Shown one piece after another: positions 23,107-35,712 of a stretch of 64,000 bases of DNA. The stretch comes from Rhizopus arrhizus (Eukaryota; Mucoromycota; Mucoromycetes; Mucorales; Rhizopodaceae), in NCBI GenBank assembly GCA_024220505.1, contig JAKZZE010000008.1, forward strand, positions 868,001-932,000, in the 5' to 3' direction. Numbering within the stretch: position 1 is the first letter of the stretch; each line of letters opens with the position of its first letter. The notes beneath the pieces are model-generated. The model had not been told where the DNA came from and searched no databases. It worked only from the letters and a program-made list of their open reading frames with translations. The position numbers and the translations under genes are program-made.

Positions 23107-24231
23107 AAAGAGCTGATACTATCAGAATTGTAATATTTGTCTACCATATTTCAATGTACCAATATTATGTTTAAATGTGAGAAGCAAAGACAACAAGCAT
23201 GCATCAAGTAATTTTATTTACAGTTGAAAGTACCAGAAAAAAAAATAACACCAAGCATTAAACTGAACTCCAAAAGTCAAAAGATTAAAAATTGTAATGC
23301 CCTGTAGGGACATTAATGAGCCATTAAACCAAGTAACAAGTGAGGTTGGAAGAATACTTGTTCAGATTAGGACAGTTTTTGATAAAAATTGCTTTTACAA
23401 GCATACATACTTGGTTTTCATACACTTAATACAAGCCATCTATTGCATAAATACCTTTTTTTTTCAGTTCTTTTAAATATACAAAAAGCTTTATTAAACT
23501 ACAAAGCTCAAGCAGGCTATCAATATGATCTTTGTCTAAATGTGTTTGTTCCTGTTACAAACAATATCTAAATATCAGTCTATGGGCTGATGCTTAGAAG
23601 ATATCAGTTTCTGAAAAGTCATCAACAGAACGAATAATGTAAGACATTATTATTTTCTAAAGTATTTTTACACTGGCTTAAATGTAATACATTTGGAATT
23701 TTACTCCATATAAAAATTATCCTTTGATAAATTCGGCTCACATAATGAAAAGACTAATGATTTTATCATCAATACACAATACTGCTCATACGTTTAAACA
23801 AGATATTTTATTCAAAGGCTTAAATGAGCACTCAGTGTTGCAAGACACCATAATTTCCCAAGCCAGATCAAATGAGATGTAAAAGAATCTAAAGTACTGT
23901 TAAATATACTTGCATCACTTTTAATCCTTACACTCTTCAAGGCTTTAACAAACATCAAAATCTTCCATAAAAATAACGGAATTAAATATGAAGTGACGTA
24001 TTATCGTTTTTTGATGCCCGCTCCTCCCCTGGTTGTTTGAACTGGCACAATGGAAGACCTTCAGTAAGCTCAAACAAAAAAAAATACAAGCTCAGAGGAG
24101 GGGAAGGAAAAAAAATTAAAGAAAAAAAAAATAGCAGATTTGTTTTTGCTTACCCATTAATTGTAAGAGAAAATCTATATTCTTTTCTGTTTAAGTGAAT
24201 ATTTATTTATCTTTGCTTAGAATTAAGTAAC
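23107..24231. other. Intergenic region upstream of atp4
   Basis: About 1.1 kb of AT-rich sequence. It should hold the atp4 promoter. Short open frames lack features; nothing else seen. Confidence 0.4.
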
Positions 24232-25186
24232 ATGGCTCTTCGTTTGATTTCCAAGAAAGCAGCTTCCGGTATAGTCAAATATAACAACACAATTTTTACA
24301 AGCAATTAACAGCTTTTATGGTTTAGCTGCCATTGCTGCCCGTCCTTCTTTAATGAACGCCTCCCGTCAATCTTTGGGTGCTTCTGTGTAAGTTTTCGAG
24401 CTGATTGTTTTAATAAATCTAATTATTCCCTTATAGTGTTCGTCACTACACAACTCAAAAAGAAGGTGATTTTTATTCTTGAAAAAATAACCAAGAAAAA
24501 ACTAAAAAAGAATATACGATAGTTGAACCCAAGGAGAAGGCCAACAGCATCATCAATAGTCTTCCCGGCAACTCACTTGTTTCCAAGACCGGCTTTGTTA
24601 CTTTGAGCACTGGTCTTGCCACTTTCTTGATTTCCAAGGAAATCTATGTTCTCAACGAAGAAACTTTAGTCTTAGTTGCCTCTGCTGGTCTTCTCGGTGT
24701 TCTTCTCAAGTACCTCAGAGAACCTTTCTCCAACATGGCCGATGAACACGTTGCAGTAAGTGAATCATGAAAAGAGAGAAAGTATACAGAAAACTAAACG
24801 CTTGCAATGAAACATAGCGTATCAAGAATGTTTTAACCAAGGCTCGTGAAGATCACAAGGCTGCTGTTCAAGAGCGTATTGATGAAGCTGGACAAATGAA
24901 GGATTTAGTTGATGTTACTAAGGCTCTTTTTGAGCTTTCTCGTGAAACTGCCAAATTAGAAGCTGAAGCTTTTACTTTGAAGCAACAAGTTGCTGTTGCT
25001 GCCGAAGCCAAATCTACTTTGGATTCTTGGGTTCGCCACGAAACCAGCCTTCGTGAACGTGAACAAAAGCAATTGGCTGCTTATTTGATTGAAAAGATCA
25101 ATAAGGACTTGCAAGATCCCAAGATCCAACAACAAATTCTCGACCAAGCCATCTTGGATGTTCAAAGAATTGCTAAGACCAACTAA
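24232..25186 (+). CDS. atp4: Mitochondrial ATP synthase subunit b
   Basis: Peripheral stalk subunit of the mitochondrial F1Fo ATP synthase. Five exons: 24232-24268, 24327-24387, 24437-24465, 24523-24755 and 24818-25186, giving 242 residues. The start MALRLISKKAAS with further Arg and Ser residues, up to RHYTT, is a mitochondrial presequence. Two hydrophobic segments follow (GLATFLISKEIYVL and VLVASAGLLGVLLKYL), and then the long charged helical stalk (KAREDHKAAVQERIDEAGQM to the end). Length and order match fungal Atp4. The first three exons are 37, 61 and 29 nt and lie wholly within the presequence-coding part. Confidence 0.93.
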
Positions 25187-25336
25187 GAATAAAAAGATAA
25201 AAAAGAAACTTTAAGCTTTTGTATATCATTCAAATTGCTATCAAATAAAAATGATACTTTTTTGTTCAAAATGCTACATACAAAATTTAATTTTTTATTG
25301 GTACGCAATGATTTTTTTTTTTTCTTTGGTTAAATT

Positions 25337-26473
25337 ATGTCTTTAAATGATCAATTAAAAAACTTTAAAAAATCACAAAATGCGAGTACAGAGATTTCAG
25401 TGAAGAGAGCTGGACAGGCCACAGCTCCTACAAACGATCTGAAGAGAACATTTGGATCTATTTCTAATAATACAAAAGCTTCTTTTGATGGAGCAAAAAG
25501 AAAGAAGAAATCAACTGGTAAAAAAGTCTTCATGATATACAAAAATTATTTTCTATAAACAACAATATGCATTAGTTTATTCACAACCTGCTAATACGGG
25601 TACTGGTCAACATGCTATGAGTCAATTATATACTGTTATACAGTTTTTAAAAGTAGAAGAAAAAAGCATACAAGTGATTGGATGCATGACTGAGAATACT
25701 TTACTCTTTTTATAGGATAGCAATCATCCTCAATCTGTTGTTAGCATTGCCTCTAGAACAAAGGTTGATATATCAAAAAATCCTGCTTTATGGGAAAAGC
25801 TTGTGAATAATGAAAAAATTGAATATGATTCTGTAAACAACATGTTTTCGTACAAACCAACTTATCAAATCAAATCAAAGGAGGATTTATTGAGTTTGCT
25901 TATCTCCAAAAGAAAAGAAGGAGGAATGGATTATAAGGATTTGAAGGACTCATATTCAAAGCTAAGTAGTGCGGTAGAAGAGCTTGCAGGAGAAGGTGTT
26001 ATTTTGGTTGTTAGAAATAAGGATGGAAATCCTCGAGTACTCTTTTATAATGACGCACAATATAATACGCCCATTGATGCCGGTAAGAGAGAAGCTTTAG
26101 TACAGCCTTTTTTTTTAATATTTATCCTTTAATAGACTTCAAAAAGATGTGGTCAGAAATATCAATTCCAGATGAAACAGATTTACCAAAGGCACTGGAA
26201 GAAGGTATGAATGATATATTTGATATTAAAAGAGATAGTCTTACTCATTTCTTCCGCTATAGCTGGTTTGAAAACAATGGAAGTATTTGAAAAGAAGATC
26301 ACAGCAGAAGTAAATGCTTTTTATTATAGAATTGGAATGTTTATGTATTTAAAAATTGATTTTAGGTTAAGCCCAAAAGATCAAAGACCAGACACAAGAG
26401 AATCAAAATTACAAACACTCACTTGTCACACATTGACTTATCGAAGGATTATGTGCCAAATGCGAAAAAATAA
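25337..26473 (+). CDS. tfa2: Transcription initiation factor IIE subunit beta
   Basis: RNA polymerase II general factor that with TFIIE-alpha recruits TFIIH. Six exons: 25337-25517, 25576-25652, 25716-26082, 26136-26204, 26263-26309 and 26366-26473, giving 282 residues. A basic Ser-rich N-terminus precedes the first winged helix (MSQLYTVIQFLK, KNPALWEKLVNNEKIEY, FSYKPTYQIKSKEDLLSLL). The second winged helix follows (GGMDYKDLKDSYSKLSSAVE, GVILVVRNKDGNPRVLFYND). The Lys/Arg-rich tail KPKRSKTRHKRIKITNTHL is typical of TFIIE-beta. It starts about 150 bases after the atp4 stop on the same strand. Confidence 0.9.
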
Positions 26474-26587
26474 TAAATATTTCCCTTCGCTTAATAGCAT
26501 ATACTTGATGTTTTGAACTAAAATCGAGAGCGTGGAGCCTGATTTATTATATAAATATCACTGCTCGTATACTATTCATACGCTCCT

Positions 26588-26589
26588 CC

Positions 26590-26645
<56 letters not shown>
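26588..26645. repeat. C10-T48 homopolymer tract
   Basis: Ten C followed by 48 T in one strand, close to the outer end of the left palindrome arm. Length is probably polymorphic or approximate in the assembly. Confidence 0.8.
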
Positions 26646-26650
<5 letters not shown>

Positions 26651-27297
26651 ATATACAATTAAATATGCTTCCACTTAATTACTTTACAATAGCCAGAAGA
26701 GTGCTTTATAACATCAACAATTGCCAGCTCTTTGGAATACAAAAAAAATTAACAAAACAAAATAAAAATACGTAAAACGCGTAAAATAAATGATATGTCT
26801 TACATATTATGTCACTTTTAATTTGTTTCAAGAAACGCCTGAATCAAATACAATGATACCATTCGTTTGATATTTAGAATTAAAGCAAGTAAATGCTCCT
26901 ATTTACCCTTTGTACCTTTTGTAGTACACATCTTCCTTTAGGCATGAACGTACCAATATGTTTCTTTGATATACTTTCTAATATATATCATTTCTGATTG
27001 GTTATAGCAAGTCAATAGGTACAGACAATCGTTTCTAAATAAATATACTTTCCAGTTGTGACAAAAAAGTCAAGATGACTTGAATAGTTGAATAGAAAAG
27101 AAATAAGACTGTTTGATACATTAAAGAGTGTGGGTTTTTATTTTTATAAAGACATGATATTAAATGTTACACTTCAAGGTATTAATTAACTTGAAAGCGA
27201 ATTAAGCTGCTAAGATTAAGAATCTAAGATTACAATATTAGTACCAGGTTTTATAAACGTCAATATCAATAGTATTACCTGAAGGTTAAAGAGAAAA

Positions 27298-28710
27298 CTA
27301 GTGGTTATCATTGCCTACTTTGTTGTGGTCTACGTTGACATCAGTATTGGCATGATTAAGGACACTGATAACATTATCGTCGGCTTCAGGGATAACAATA
27401 ATACCTCTCTTGCGGAGGTTTACTTTGTTTCCATTGAGTGCTTTGTTGTGGTCTACGTTGACATCAGTCTTGGCATGATTAAGGACACTGATAAGATTAC
27501 CGTCGGCTTCAGGATCAACAACAAAATCTCTCTTGCGAAGGTTTACTTTGTTTCCATTGCCTACTTTGTTGTGGTCTACGTTGACATCAGTCTTGGCATG
27601 ATTAAGAACACTGGCAGTATTGCCATCGACTTCAGGGATAGCAATAATACCTCTCTTGCGAAGGTTTACTTTGTTTCCATTGAGTGCTTTGTTATGATCT
27701 ATGTTGACATCAGTCTTGGCATGATTAAGGACACTGGCAGTATTGTCATCGACTTCAGGGATAACAATAAAATCTCTCTTGCGGAGGTCTAAGGTGTTTC
27801 CATTGCCTACTTTGTTGTGGTCTACGTTGACATCAGTCTTGGCATGATTAAGGACACTGGCAACATTATCGTCGACTTCAGGAGCAACAACAAAATCTCT
27901 CTTGCGGAGTTCTAAGGTGTTTCCATTGCCTACTTTGTTGTGGTCTACGTTGACATCAGTCTTGGCATGATTAAGAACACTGGCAGTATTGCCATCGACT
28001 TCAGGGATAGCAATAATACCTCTCTTGCGAAGGTTTACTTTGTTTCCATTGAGTGCTTTGTTATGATCTATGTTGACATCAGTCTTGGCATGATTAAGGA
28101 CACTGGCAGTATTGTCATCGACTTCAGGGATAACAATAAAATCTCTCTTGCGGAGGTCTAAGGTGTTTCCATTGCCTACTTTGTTGTGGTCTACGTTGAC
28201 ATCAGTCTTGGCATGATTAAGGACACTGGCAACATTATCGTCGACTTCAGGAGCAACAACAAAATCTCTCTTGCGGAGTTCTAAGGTGTTTCCATTGCCT
28301 ACTTTGTTGTGGTCTACGTTGACATCAGTCTTGGCATGATTAAGAACACTGGCAGTATTGCCATCGACTTCAGGGATAGCAATAATACCTCTCTTGCGAA
28401 GGTTTACTTTGTTTCCATTGAGTGCTTTGTTATGATCTATGTTGACATCAGTCTTGGCATGATTAAGGACACTGGCAGTATTGCCATCGACTTCAGGGAT
28501 AGCAATAATACCTCTCTTGCGAAGGTCTACTTTGTTTCCATTGAGTGCTTTGTTGTGGTCTACGTTGACATCAGTCTTGGCATGATTAAGAACACTGACA
28601 AGATTGCCATCAACTTCAGGAGCAACAATATCTCGCTGAATGACAGCAGCAGAAGTATTGCCAAAGAGACAAACCAAGGCCAAAGTTGCTAAGAGAGTAA
28701 GAGATCGCAT
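27298..28710 (-). CDS. Secreted kexin-processed repeat protein, 11 units (470 aa)
   Basis: A single-exon gene. The product starts with a signal peptide (MRSLTLLATLALVCLFGNTS-A). The rest is eleven tandem units of 41 residues with the core SVLNHAKTDVNVDHNK and, except after the last unit, an LRKR boundary. KR after a hydrophobic/charged context is the consensus cut site of the Golgi protease kexin (Kex2), so the precursor should yield about ten similar secreted peptides plus a C-terminal one (NDNH end). Unit starts alternate between GIIAIPEVDGN, DFVVAPEVDDN and DFIVIPEVDDN. Units 3-5 and 6-8 are identical, so a 369-bp block was duplicated. This fits fungal Kex2-processed repeat proteins, which include pheromone precursors, wall-active repellents and signalling peptides. 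The actual activity is unknown. Confidence 0.85.
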   Translation of the reverse strand: MRSLTLLATLALVCLFGNTSAAVIQRDIVAPEVDGNLVSVLNHAKTDVNVDHNKALNGNKVDLRKRGIIAIPEVDGNTASVLNHAKTDVNIDHNKALNGNKVNLRKRGIIAIPEVDGNTASVLNHAKTDVNVDHNKVGNGNTLELRKRDFVVAPEVDDNVASVLNHAKTDVNVDHNKVGNGNTLDLRKRDFIVIPEVDDNTASVLNHAKTDVNIDHNKALNGNKVNLRKRGIIAIPEVDGNTASVLNHAKTDVNVDHNKVGNGNTLELRKRDFVVAPEVDDNVASVLNHAKTDVNVDHNKVGNGNTLDLRKRDFIVIPEVDDNTASVLNHAKTDVNIDHNKALNGNKVNLRKRGIIAIPEVDGNTASVLNHAKTDVNVDHNKVGNGNKVNLRKRDFVVDPEADGNLISVLNHAKTDVNVDHNKALNGNKVNLRKRGIIVIPEADDNVISVLNHANTDVNVDHNKVGNDNH

Positions 28711-28770
28711 GTTGAGTAAAATATATTTTGATTTAATATTTTTTTTTCTTTCAAAGAGAAAAACCAGGCC

Positions 28771-28780
28771 CCTTTTTATA
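28771..28780 (-). promoter_or_regulatory. TATA box of the left repeat-protein gene
   Basis: TATAAAAAGG on the minus strand, about 60 bases upstream of the ATG, mirrored in the right copy. It is followed by an A-rich leader. Confidence 0.6.
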
Positions 28781-29255
28781 TCTTTTTTTTTATATGAAGC
28801 ATGAGCGCCTATCACTATTATTATTATTATTATTAATAATAATACTTCTTCTTTTTTTTTTTTTTTTCGTCTTGCAGTAAAGCATTTCAAAATGATGAAC
28901 ATATTGCATAAAAACGTTCTAAAACAACAAGGGAAGAGCATGCTTTCTTTGTTTCAAAAGTAAAGCACGTCCAAGTTAGGAAGGTACATGCTTTAGGATA
29001 GCTTTCATTTTGTGAGTTTGTTTGAAGACATATTGAAAACTATTTCATATAAGAATCTAATGAAAGCATGGAATCAATCTCAATGGCTTACCCTTAAATC
29101 ACTTGTACCACAATGCATTTTGCGATTATTATTATTTTCATTTCCATGAACCTTTATTCTATGTTCTTCTCCTTTCATATATCAAGTCCTATCATCTCTT
29201 TTAACATGTTTTATATCTTATATAAATCAATTCGTAGTAATAAATAATTGGCGTT

Positions 29256-29289
<34 letters not shown>

Positions 29290-30166
29290 CCTTCGGTGAA
29301 CGATGCACTACATACTGCGAATGTGTACCATATGTTACCACCAAACAAAACAAAGGCTTTTTCTCTCTCTCTCTCTCTTTGACGTTTTTGTAACTCTTTT
29401 GCATGTTAAATCTCTTATAAAAAGAAAGAAAAAACTTGCTTTGGTATTTACTTGTTGATTTATTAATTATTAGTACAATACAGTTCTTATAGGTGTAAAT
29501 CTGATCCCTTTTTTTTATTTATTTATTTTTATCTTTCTTTTTAGCATTGGTTTTGAATCCTTTGACCATATTTTGATGAAGATCGACAAACAATTTACAG
29601 CAAATATCTTAATAATAGTAACCACAACAAAACAAAGTTTTTTTTCGACAAGTGTAACACAAGCGTATTCAAAACAATTCCATGTATTTGTATAAAGATT
29701 TTACTGCAGGCAGTATATTAAAAAAAAAAGAAAAAAAAAAAAGCCAATTGTTTTACAGTCTCTCCCACATATTTCTTTTTTGGTACCAAAGACCTTTCTT
29801 TTACACTTGCAACCCTGCACATACCCTTCATTTACATCTCTGGTCAGTCAGTCATTTCTGTGTGTGTGTGTGTGTGTTTTTTTTATGAGCTCTATAGGAT
29901 GGACTCCAACAGAATAAGATAATGACAGTTATTCAAATGTTTTGTTGGGATATTGTAGACTTCTTTTTTTTTTTCCACCCGGAATATTGAAAGAGCTAAA
30001 CTAGACCATGCCCATCCTTTGTGAAAGCTTAAAAATCAGAGAAATACAATCAACATAAACGTGCATATCTGTCTCGACTAATGACACAATTGGATGCAGC
30101 TCTTGTGAAAGACCAATAGGATATTACACCTTTTTAATGAAACTTTATGACAACAGTGATGAAAGA

Positions 30167-30202
<36 letters not shown>

Positions 30203-30982
30203 GATCAACATTATAATGGCTCCATTACAATTGATGAATAAAATGAATAAAGGTGATTAAGCATGGTATTTTGTCTTTGAAAATTACATGTAAATGAATA
30301 AATATAAGCACAATGTCATTAAGATCTAATACTGAGTCTGAATGAGAAAGAATACTCATACCTATGCCTTTTTACAGTTTTATTGAACCTTCCATTTCTT
30401 CAGGTATATTAACCTGTCCCATCGGCATAGATAAGTACGTAATAATGAGCTGTTGTTGGATAATTCGCGTTAAATATACAGCCTTGTTCTGATTTCAGAA
30501 TGTACCGTATGGGTCCTGAATCATGCTCAAATGAGCACACAAATCATTTCATGACAAAACCATCAGGTTAGAAATAGTGTCCTTTTGTTTTAGGCCTCGT
30601 CTTTTCAAGTCATTATCTTTAATAAAGTCTTTTCATGTTGTCTTTGCTTGAATTGTAAGCAACACTGTACTATTTGCATAGGAAATTCATGTAATTCTTG
30701 ATGGACGCGACTTTATGATAGAAGAACACTGGTCTCTTTTTATTTTATTTTATTTTGGAGATGGTGTGTCAATAACACGCACTGTATTTAGCAAGCTTAA
30801 TAATAGTAAAACAAGCAACAGCTATATTGCACACATTAAACGTTAATAGTGATTTTTACATGATTATAGAAAACTCTTTATTATTATTATTATAGTTATT
30901 ATTATATCTATTACTGTTATTCTATAACGCAAGGTTCTTTGATATCAGCTATATCCGTCAAAGGGTCGTTTTCTTATATTTT

Positions 30983-30986
<4 letters not shown>

Positions 30987-31052
<66 letters not shown>
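30987..31052. repeat. T66 homopolymer near the inner edge of the left arm
   Basis: A run of 66 T. The mirrored run in the right arm (34844-34897) is 54 A. Differences of this kind point to replication slippage or assembly uncertainty after the arms were duplicated. Confidence 0.8.
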
Positions 31053-31054
<2 letters not shown>

Positions 31055-31317
31055 TCTTTTTTATACGAAGCTAGTCAGGCTTAATAAATGAAACAAAGAA
31101 AATGTGGAAAAGTTGCTTTTGTATAAGTAAAGTAAGCATGAATGATTGCTTCCTGGATGTGTATTTGTGTTGATTTATTTGTCAAAGAGTTTGGTTTTCT
31201 CTATCGTACCTCTTTACAATGCTGACTGAGTTTAAATCGCAACATTTATGCCTAAAAAAGTATTATCGTAACCCTATCTCTCTTTTATTTTTGTCATATT
31301 TATTTTTCTGAACGGCC

Positions 31318-32987
31318 ATGTCCTTAAACATTGGCGACTTAGTTTGTGAAGGAAAGTTCAGAATAAAATGCATTTTAGGAGCAGGTGGTTATGGAAAAGT
31401 ATATAAAGGTGAAATCAAAAAAAGCGAATGAAAAAAGCATCCTTATTCATATTTCCTTTTTTTACTTACACAGCTGAAAGTACGACCGAAAAGAGAGAAG
31501 TCGCCATAAAAATAGCAGGCATACAACAAGAAAGCCATTTAATAAAAGAAGCAAATGCCTATGAGGCCATGAAATCAGCCTTTGGTTATCCTAGAGTTGA
31601 ATGTCATGGCTTTGAAAAAGGTTATTGTTACCTGGTAATGGAATTGCTTGATATTTCACTTGAAAAATATTTATCAAAATATAAATGCTTGTCCTTGAAA
31701 ACAGTACTCATGTTGGCAGATCAAATGGTAAAAAGAGAAGGAATCTTCAACGTGTAGGCGAAAAAGACAACATTAATTTTTCAAATAGCTTACTAGAATT
31801 GAGGCTCTTCATAGAAAAGGATATCTTCACCGCGACATTAAACCCGAAAATATGGCAATGGGATTAGGCAATAACAGTATATTTTTACACATTTATGATT
31901 TCGGCCTTGCCAAAATATTCAAACACAATAATGTACATATTAGTATAACTGAAATTGATCATTTAGTTGGCACATCAAGATACTCCAGTTTAAATGCACA
32001 CAAGGGAATTGGTATTAAAAAAGAAGGGAAAAAAAGATATGAATAGCTCAATTCTTTGAAACATATAGAGTTGTCACGAAGAGATGATTTAGAATCAATC
32101 GCATACAGCATTATTTATCTTGCAAAAGGCAAGTTACCATGGCAAGGACTTGGGATCCTGGATACGGATGAAAAGTGCCGTCAAGTGTACAAGTTGAAAA
32201 GACAAAGCCCTGATAAGATTTGTGGAGGGCTGCCTGCTATATTTGCCGCCTTTTTAAAATATTGTCGTGATCTAGCTTTCCATGACAAACCAGACTACTC
32301 TTATTGCCACAAATTATTTGCTGGTTTGCTTAAAGAAAAAGGATTAAAATTTGACTATATTTATGAATGGACGGTAATTAGATACTTCTCTCCTCGTGTA
32401 CATTGCGTTATGATAAATATCATTTACTTTTTGATATATATAGCCCTTTAACAACCCTATTAGATTGGCACGAAGAGAAAAAGAAAAGAAGGCAGAGAAA
32501 CAGAAAATTGAAGAACAAAAGAAAATGCTTTGTGGTATTCAAAAGAAGAAAAATAAGAGAAAAAACCGAAAGAGGCCCTGGAAACATGCAGTTCAATGGC
32601 GTAAGCCGGTTCAAGACCATCTTTTACCTCCTGACTTGCCTATTGAACAAAAGCGTGCTATCGTATTACAAGCCATGCAATCAAGCAACTTTAATAATGT
32701 TGCTTTTATGAACAGCACCAGCCAAAAGGTAAAGTGGTAATATTTTAGATAAACTATTTGTATTCAAAATCGAACAATAGCTCCCTCCTTCACCTGTAGT
32801 CAATTCATTGCTTCACCAACTTTCAATGGCCTATCCACCTTTGCCAGTATACCCACCTCATGCTCAAACACAATTAATCAATCATCACATGGCCTTGCTT
32901 CAGCAACAGCATTTGGCTTTTGTACAACTCCATCAACAACAACAACAACAACAACAGAAACAGTCCACGGGAGTTCAGGCTCAATAA
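31318..32987 (+). CDS. Casein kinase I-family protein kinase (454 aa)
   Basis: Six exons: 31318-31408, 31474-31727, 31789-32011, 32069-32373, 32444-32728 and 32781-32987. The kinase domain covers about residues 1-290. Key motifs are the glycine loop LGAGGYGKVYK, REVAIKIAG, YLHRDIKPENM and DFGLAKIF, with the CK1 signatures VGTSRYSSLNAHKGI and ELSRRDDLESIAY replacing the usual APE motif. The tail is divergent: a Lys/Arg-rich coiled stretch (about residues 295-335), a proline-rich part and a polyglutamine run near the end. CK1 enzymes act in growth, trafficking and transcriptional control. The gene is the only one in the single-copy spacer of the giant inverted repeat. Confidence 0.88.
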
Positions 32988-34769
32988 AACATGGCTTTAT
33001 TTAATTCTTTATAAGAAACACATCATATGATAAAGTGTGAAGATGAAAATAAATGAAATAGCACTAAATTATGAATCTTTTCAAATACTAAAGTTACAAT
33101 TGCTATTGTCAGAGCAGTGAATAGATAAAAATACTTTGTAGATAAGAAAAGTTGTGTAACATGAGTCCAATTTTCATACAATTTTTTTTTGCATGTTTAA
33201 ACTTTATTGAACAATAATTTTCGTACAATGCCCGTGCACCAGATTAATTACTAGATTAAATCTTCTATGTTACTATAGCATGAATGCACCAGCTCTTATG
33301 TATATCTATACTATAAAGTTAGGATATATGGTATTCATTAAAGAGAAAAGGTTTAAGATATGTCAAAAATTGTATAGCCGAGTTTTTACAAAAAAAAAAT
33401 ATCACTGTTTATAGGACATATATTCACCTTTTACCCTTTATAATAGCCCCGATTCTTATCAACATACCATCGATATAGTACTTGAGAATACCAGAAGAAT
33501 TATCGTTTCATTCCATAGCTTATCATTGCATATATACCCAATATATTGAGTAAATTAAAGCTAAACATGCTCTATTGAATCCAAGCTGAGAGTTTGCTTT
33601 AACCAACCGCTAATATTGCGAGCATTATTCTCTTATAGTCATTGCTTTGTCAATTTCAACTTGTGCTTAGATTGTTATCTCATTGAATGTAAGCTTGGGT
33701 TTGATCAGAACAGTAGTAATTTAACGTTTTTATTGTAGTACCAAGAAGACAAATCTTAAAATCACCCGTGTTTTTGTGAAACAATATGAGTTTGGTGCAA
33801 TGGTCGATTAAACGGTTTAATACGGCCGCCCTAAATATCCCTAACTCATTATAGATTAATAGAACAAGCATCGGATCTTAGAGTCGCTTCATGTAGCGAT
33901 ATATATCCCAGTTCTTATTTAATATTCCTGACTTTATCTCATATAATAGTATTCTCGGCATTTTTCTATTAATTGAACTAATCTCACCTCTTATGACAGT
34001 AAACAACCTGTGTTTTTTGTAACTAACTTAAATAAATAGCTTCTTTTAAGATAAAGAATACATTAATATATTCTAAGCCTATAATATCGCTGCACCACAA
34101 TCACGATTAAAATTATCAGATAAACTTTACTATGGACCGGAGTATCCTCTTTCTGTTTTTCCTGAAGATGAATACTAACATGGATAAGCAACAGCCGACA
34201 TATACGATCACTACACTGTGCTTGACAACTTCGGTATAAATGTGTTAAGAAGTGGGAAAGACAGAACTCATTACAAGTAAAAAAAAAAGCATTTACCATA
34301 ATACTCTCGTAATCGCAGATGAAGAACAAAAATTGCTTTGTAAAAATAATTTGAAATGAGTACACTTATCTCCTTCGAATATCATACTAGTCAAAAAGTC
34401 ATATTTACTTTTCGTTTGATTCTGTAAATTCAAATGAAAGATACTATTGCGACGAGCTAGTTAAGGAAAACAAAGCCTATAACTTCTGGAAATTTGATTA
34501 ATTTATACAGAGAGGACACAGAAATTGTAAGCAGCATGATAAATAATATGACTAATAATCATAGTGTCTAGTAAACCATAACAACACTAGAAGATAAGAC
34601 ACATGAGCTAACAATAAATAACATCAATAACATAAAGTATCAACAAAGAACGCTTCCAAATTGAAAAGTGTCAGACCACCAAAATAAGCAATATTTTTAG
34701 CCCATGTAATTGAAAATACTGATTGCCTTGTTGGCTACCAAGTTAACAAAGCTAAATATTTGACATTTT
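32988..34769. other. Spacer of the inverted repeat downstream of the CK1 gene
   Basis: About 1.8 kb of single-copy AT-rich DNA. Short open frames (for example the minus strand at 34063-34365) have no recognisable features. No RNA gene or transposon recognised. Confidence 0.4.
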
Positions 34770-34841
34770 TTATACAAAAGCAACTTTTCCACATTTTCTT
34801 TGTTTCATTTATTAAGCCTGACTAGCTTCGTATAAAAAAGA

Positions 34842-34901
<60 letters not shown>

Positions 34902-35681
34902 AAAATATAAGAAAACGACCCTTTGACGGATATAGCTGATATCAAAGAACCTTGCGTTATAGAATAACAGTAATAGATATAATAATAACTATAATAATAA
35001 TAATAAAGAGTTTTCTATAATCATGTAAAAATCACTATTAACGTTTAATGTGTGCAATATAGCTGTTGCTTGTTTTACTATTATTAAGCTTGCTAAATAC
35101 AGTGCGTGTTATTGACACACCATCTCCAAAATAAAATAAAATAAAAAGAGACCAGTGTTCTTCTATCATAAAGTCGCGTCCATCAAGAATTACATGAATT
35201 TCCTATGCAAATAGTACAGTGTTGCTTACAATTCAAGCAAAGACAACATGAAAAGACTTTATTAAAGATAATGACTTGAAAAGACGAGGCCTAAAACAAA
35301 AGGACACTATTTCTAACCTGATGGTTTTGTCATGAAATGATTTGTGTGCTCATTTGAGCATGATTCAGGACCCATACGGTACATTCTGAAATCAGAACAA
35401 GGCTGTATATTTAACGCGAATTATCCAACAACAGCTCATTATTACGTACTTATCTATGCCGATGGGACAGGTTAATATACCTGAAGAAATGGAAGGTTCA
35501 ATAAAACTGTAAAAAGGCATAGGTATGAGTATTCTTTCTCATTCAGACTCAGTATTAGATCTTAATGACATTGTGCTTATATTTATTCATTTACATGTAA
35601 TTTTCAAAGACAAAATACCATGCTTAATCACCTTTATTCATTTTATTCATCAATTGTAATGGAGCCATTATAATGTTGATC

Positions 35682-35712
<31 letters not shown>

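Larger units (their letters stand above)
26836..31126 (+). repeat. Left arm of giant inverted repeat
   Basis: This segment is reverse-complemented at 34770-38483. The inner part (about 28710-31126) appears near-identical to 34770-37170. It includes the same 68-codon chance ORF at 29682-29888 and 35994-36200, the same CA/TG microsatellite, and homopolymers differing only in length (66 T here, 54 A opposite). The outer part (the repeat-protein gene, its 3' flank and about 400 bases beyond) is clearly homologous but diverged. The left copy has an extra segment of roughly 65 bases at about 26895-26957. Edges were set where the match stops by eye. Confidence 0.85.

Noticed and set aside
27301..28692. 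Periodic plus-strand ORFs opposite the left repeat gene
   Set aside because: The periodicity is inherited from the 123-bp coding repeat; only the minus strand has a signal peptide and KR sites.
27298..28710. Reading the 123-bp repeats as a CRISPR array or minisatellite
   Set aside because: Repeats are contiguous without spacers and stay in frame through a signal-peptide-started protein.
29682..29888. 68-codon ORF identical in both palindrome arms (also 35994-36200)
   Set aside because: Low-complexity reading; identity simply reflects the inverted repeat.
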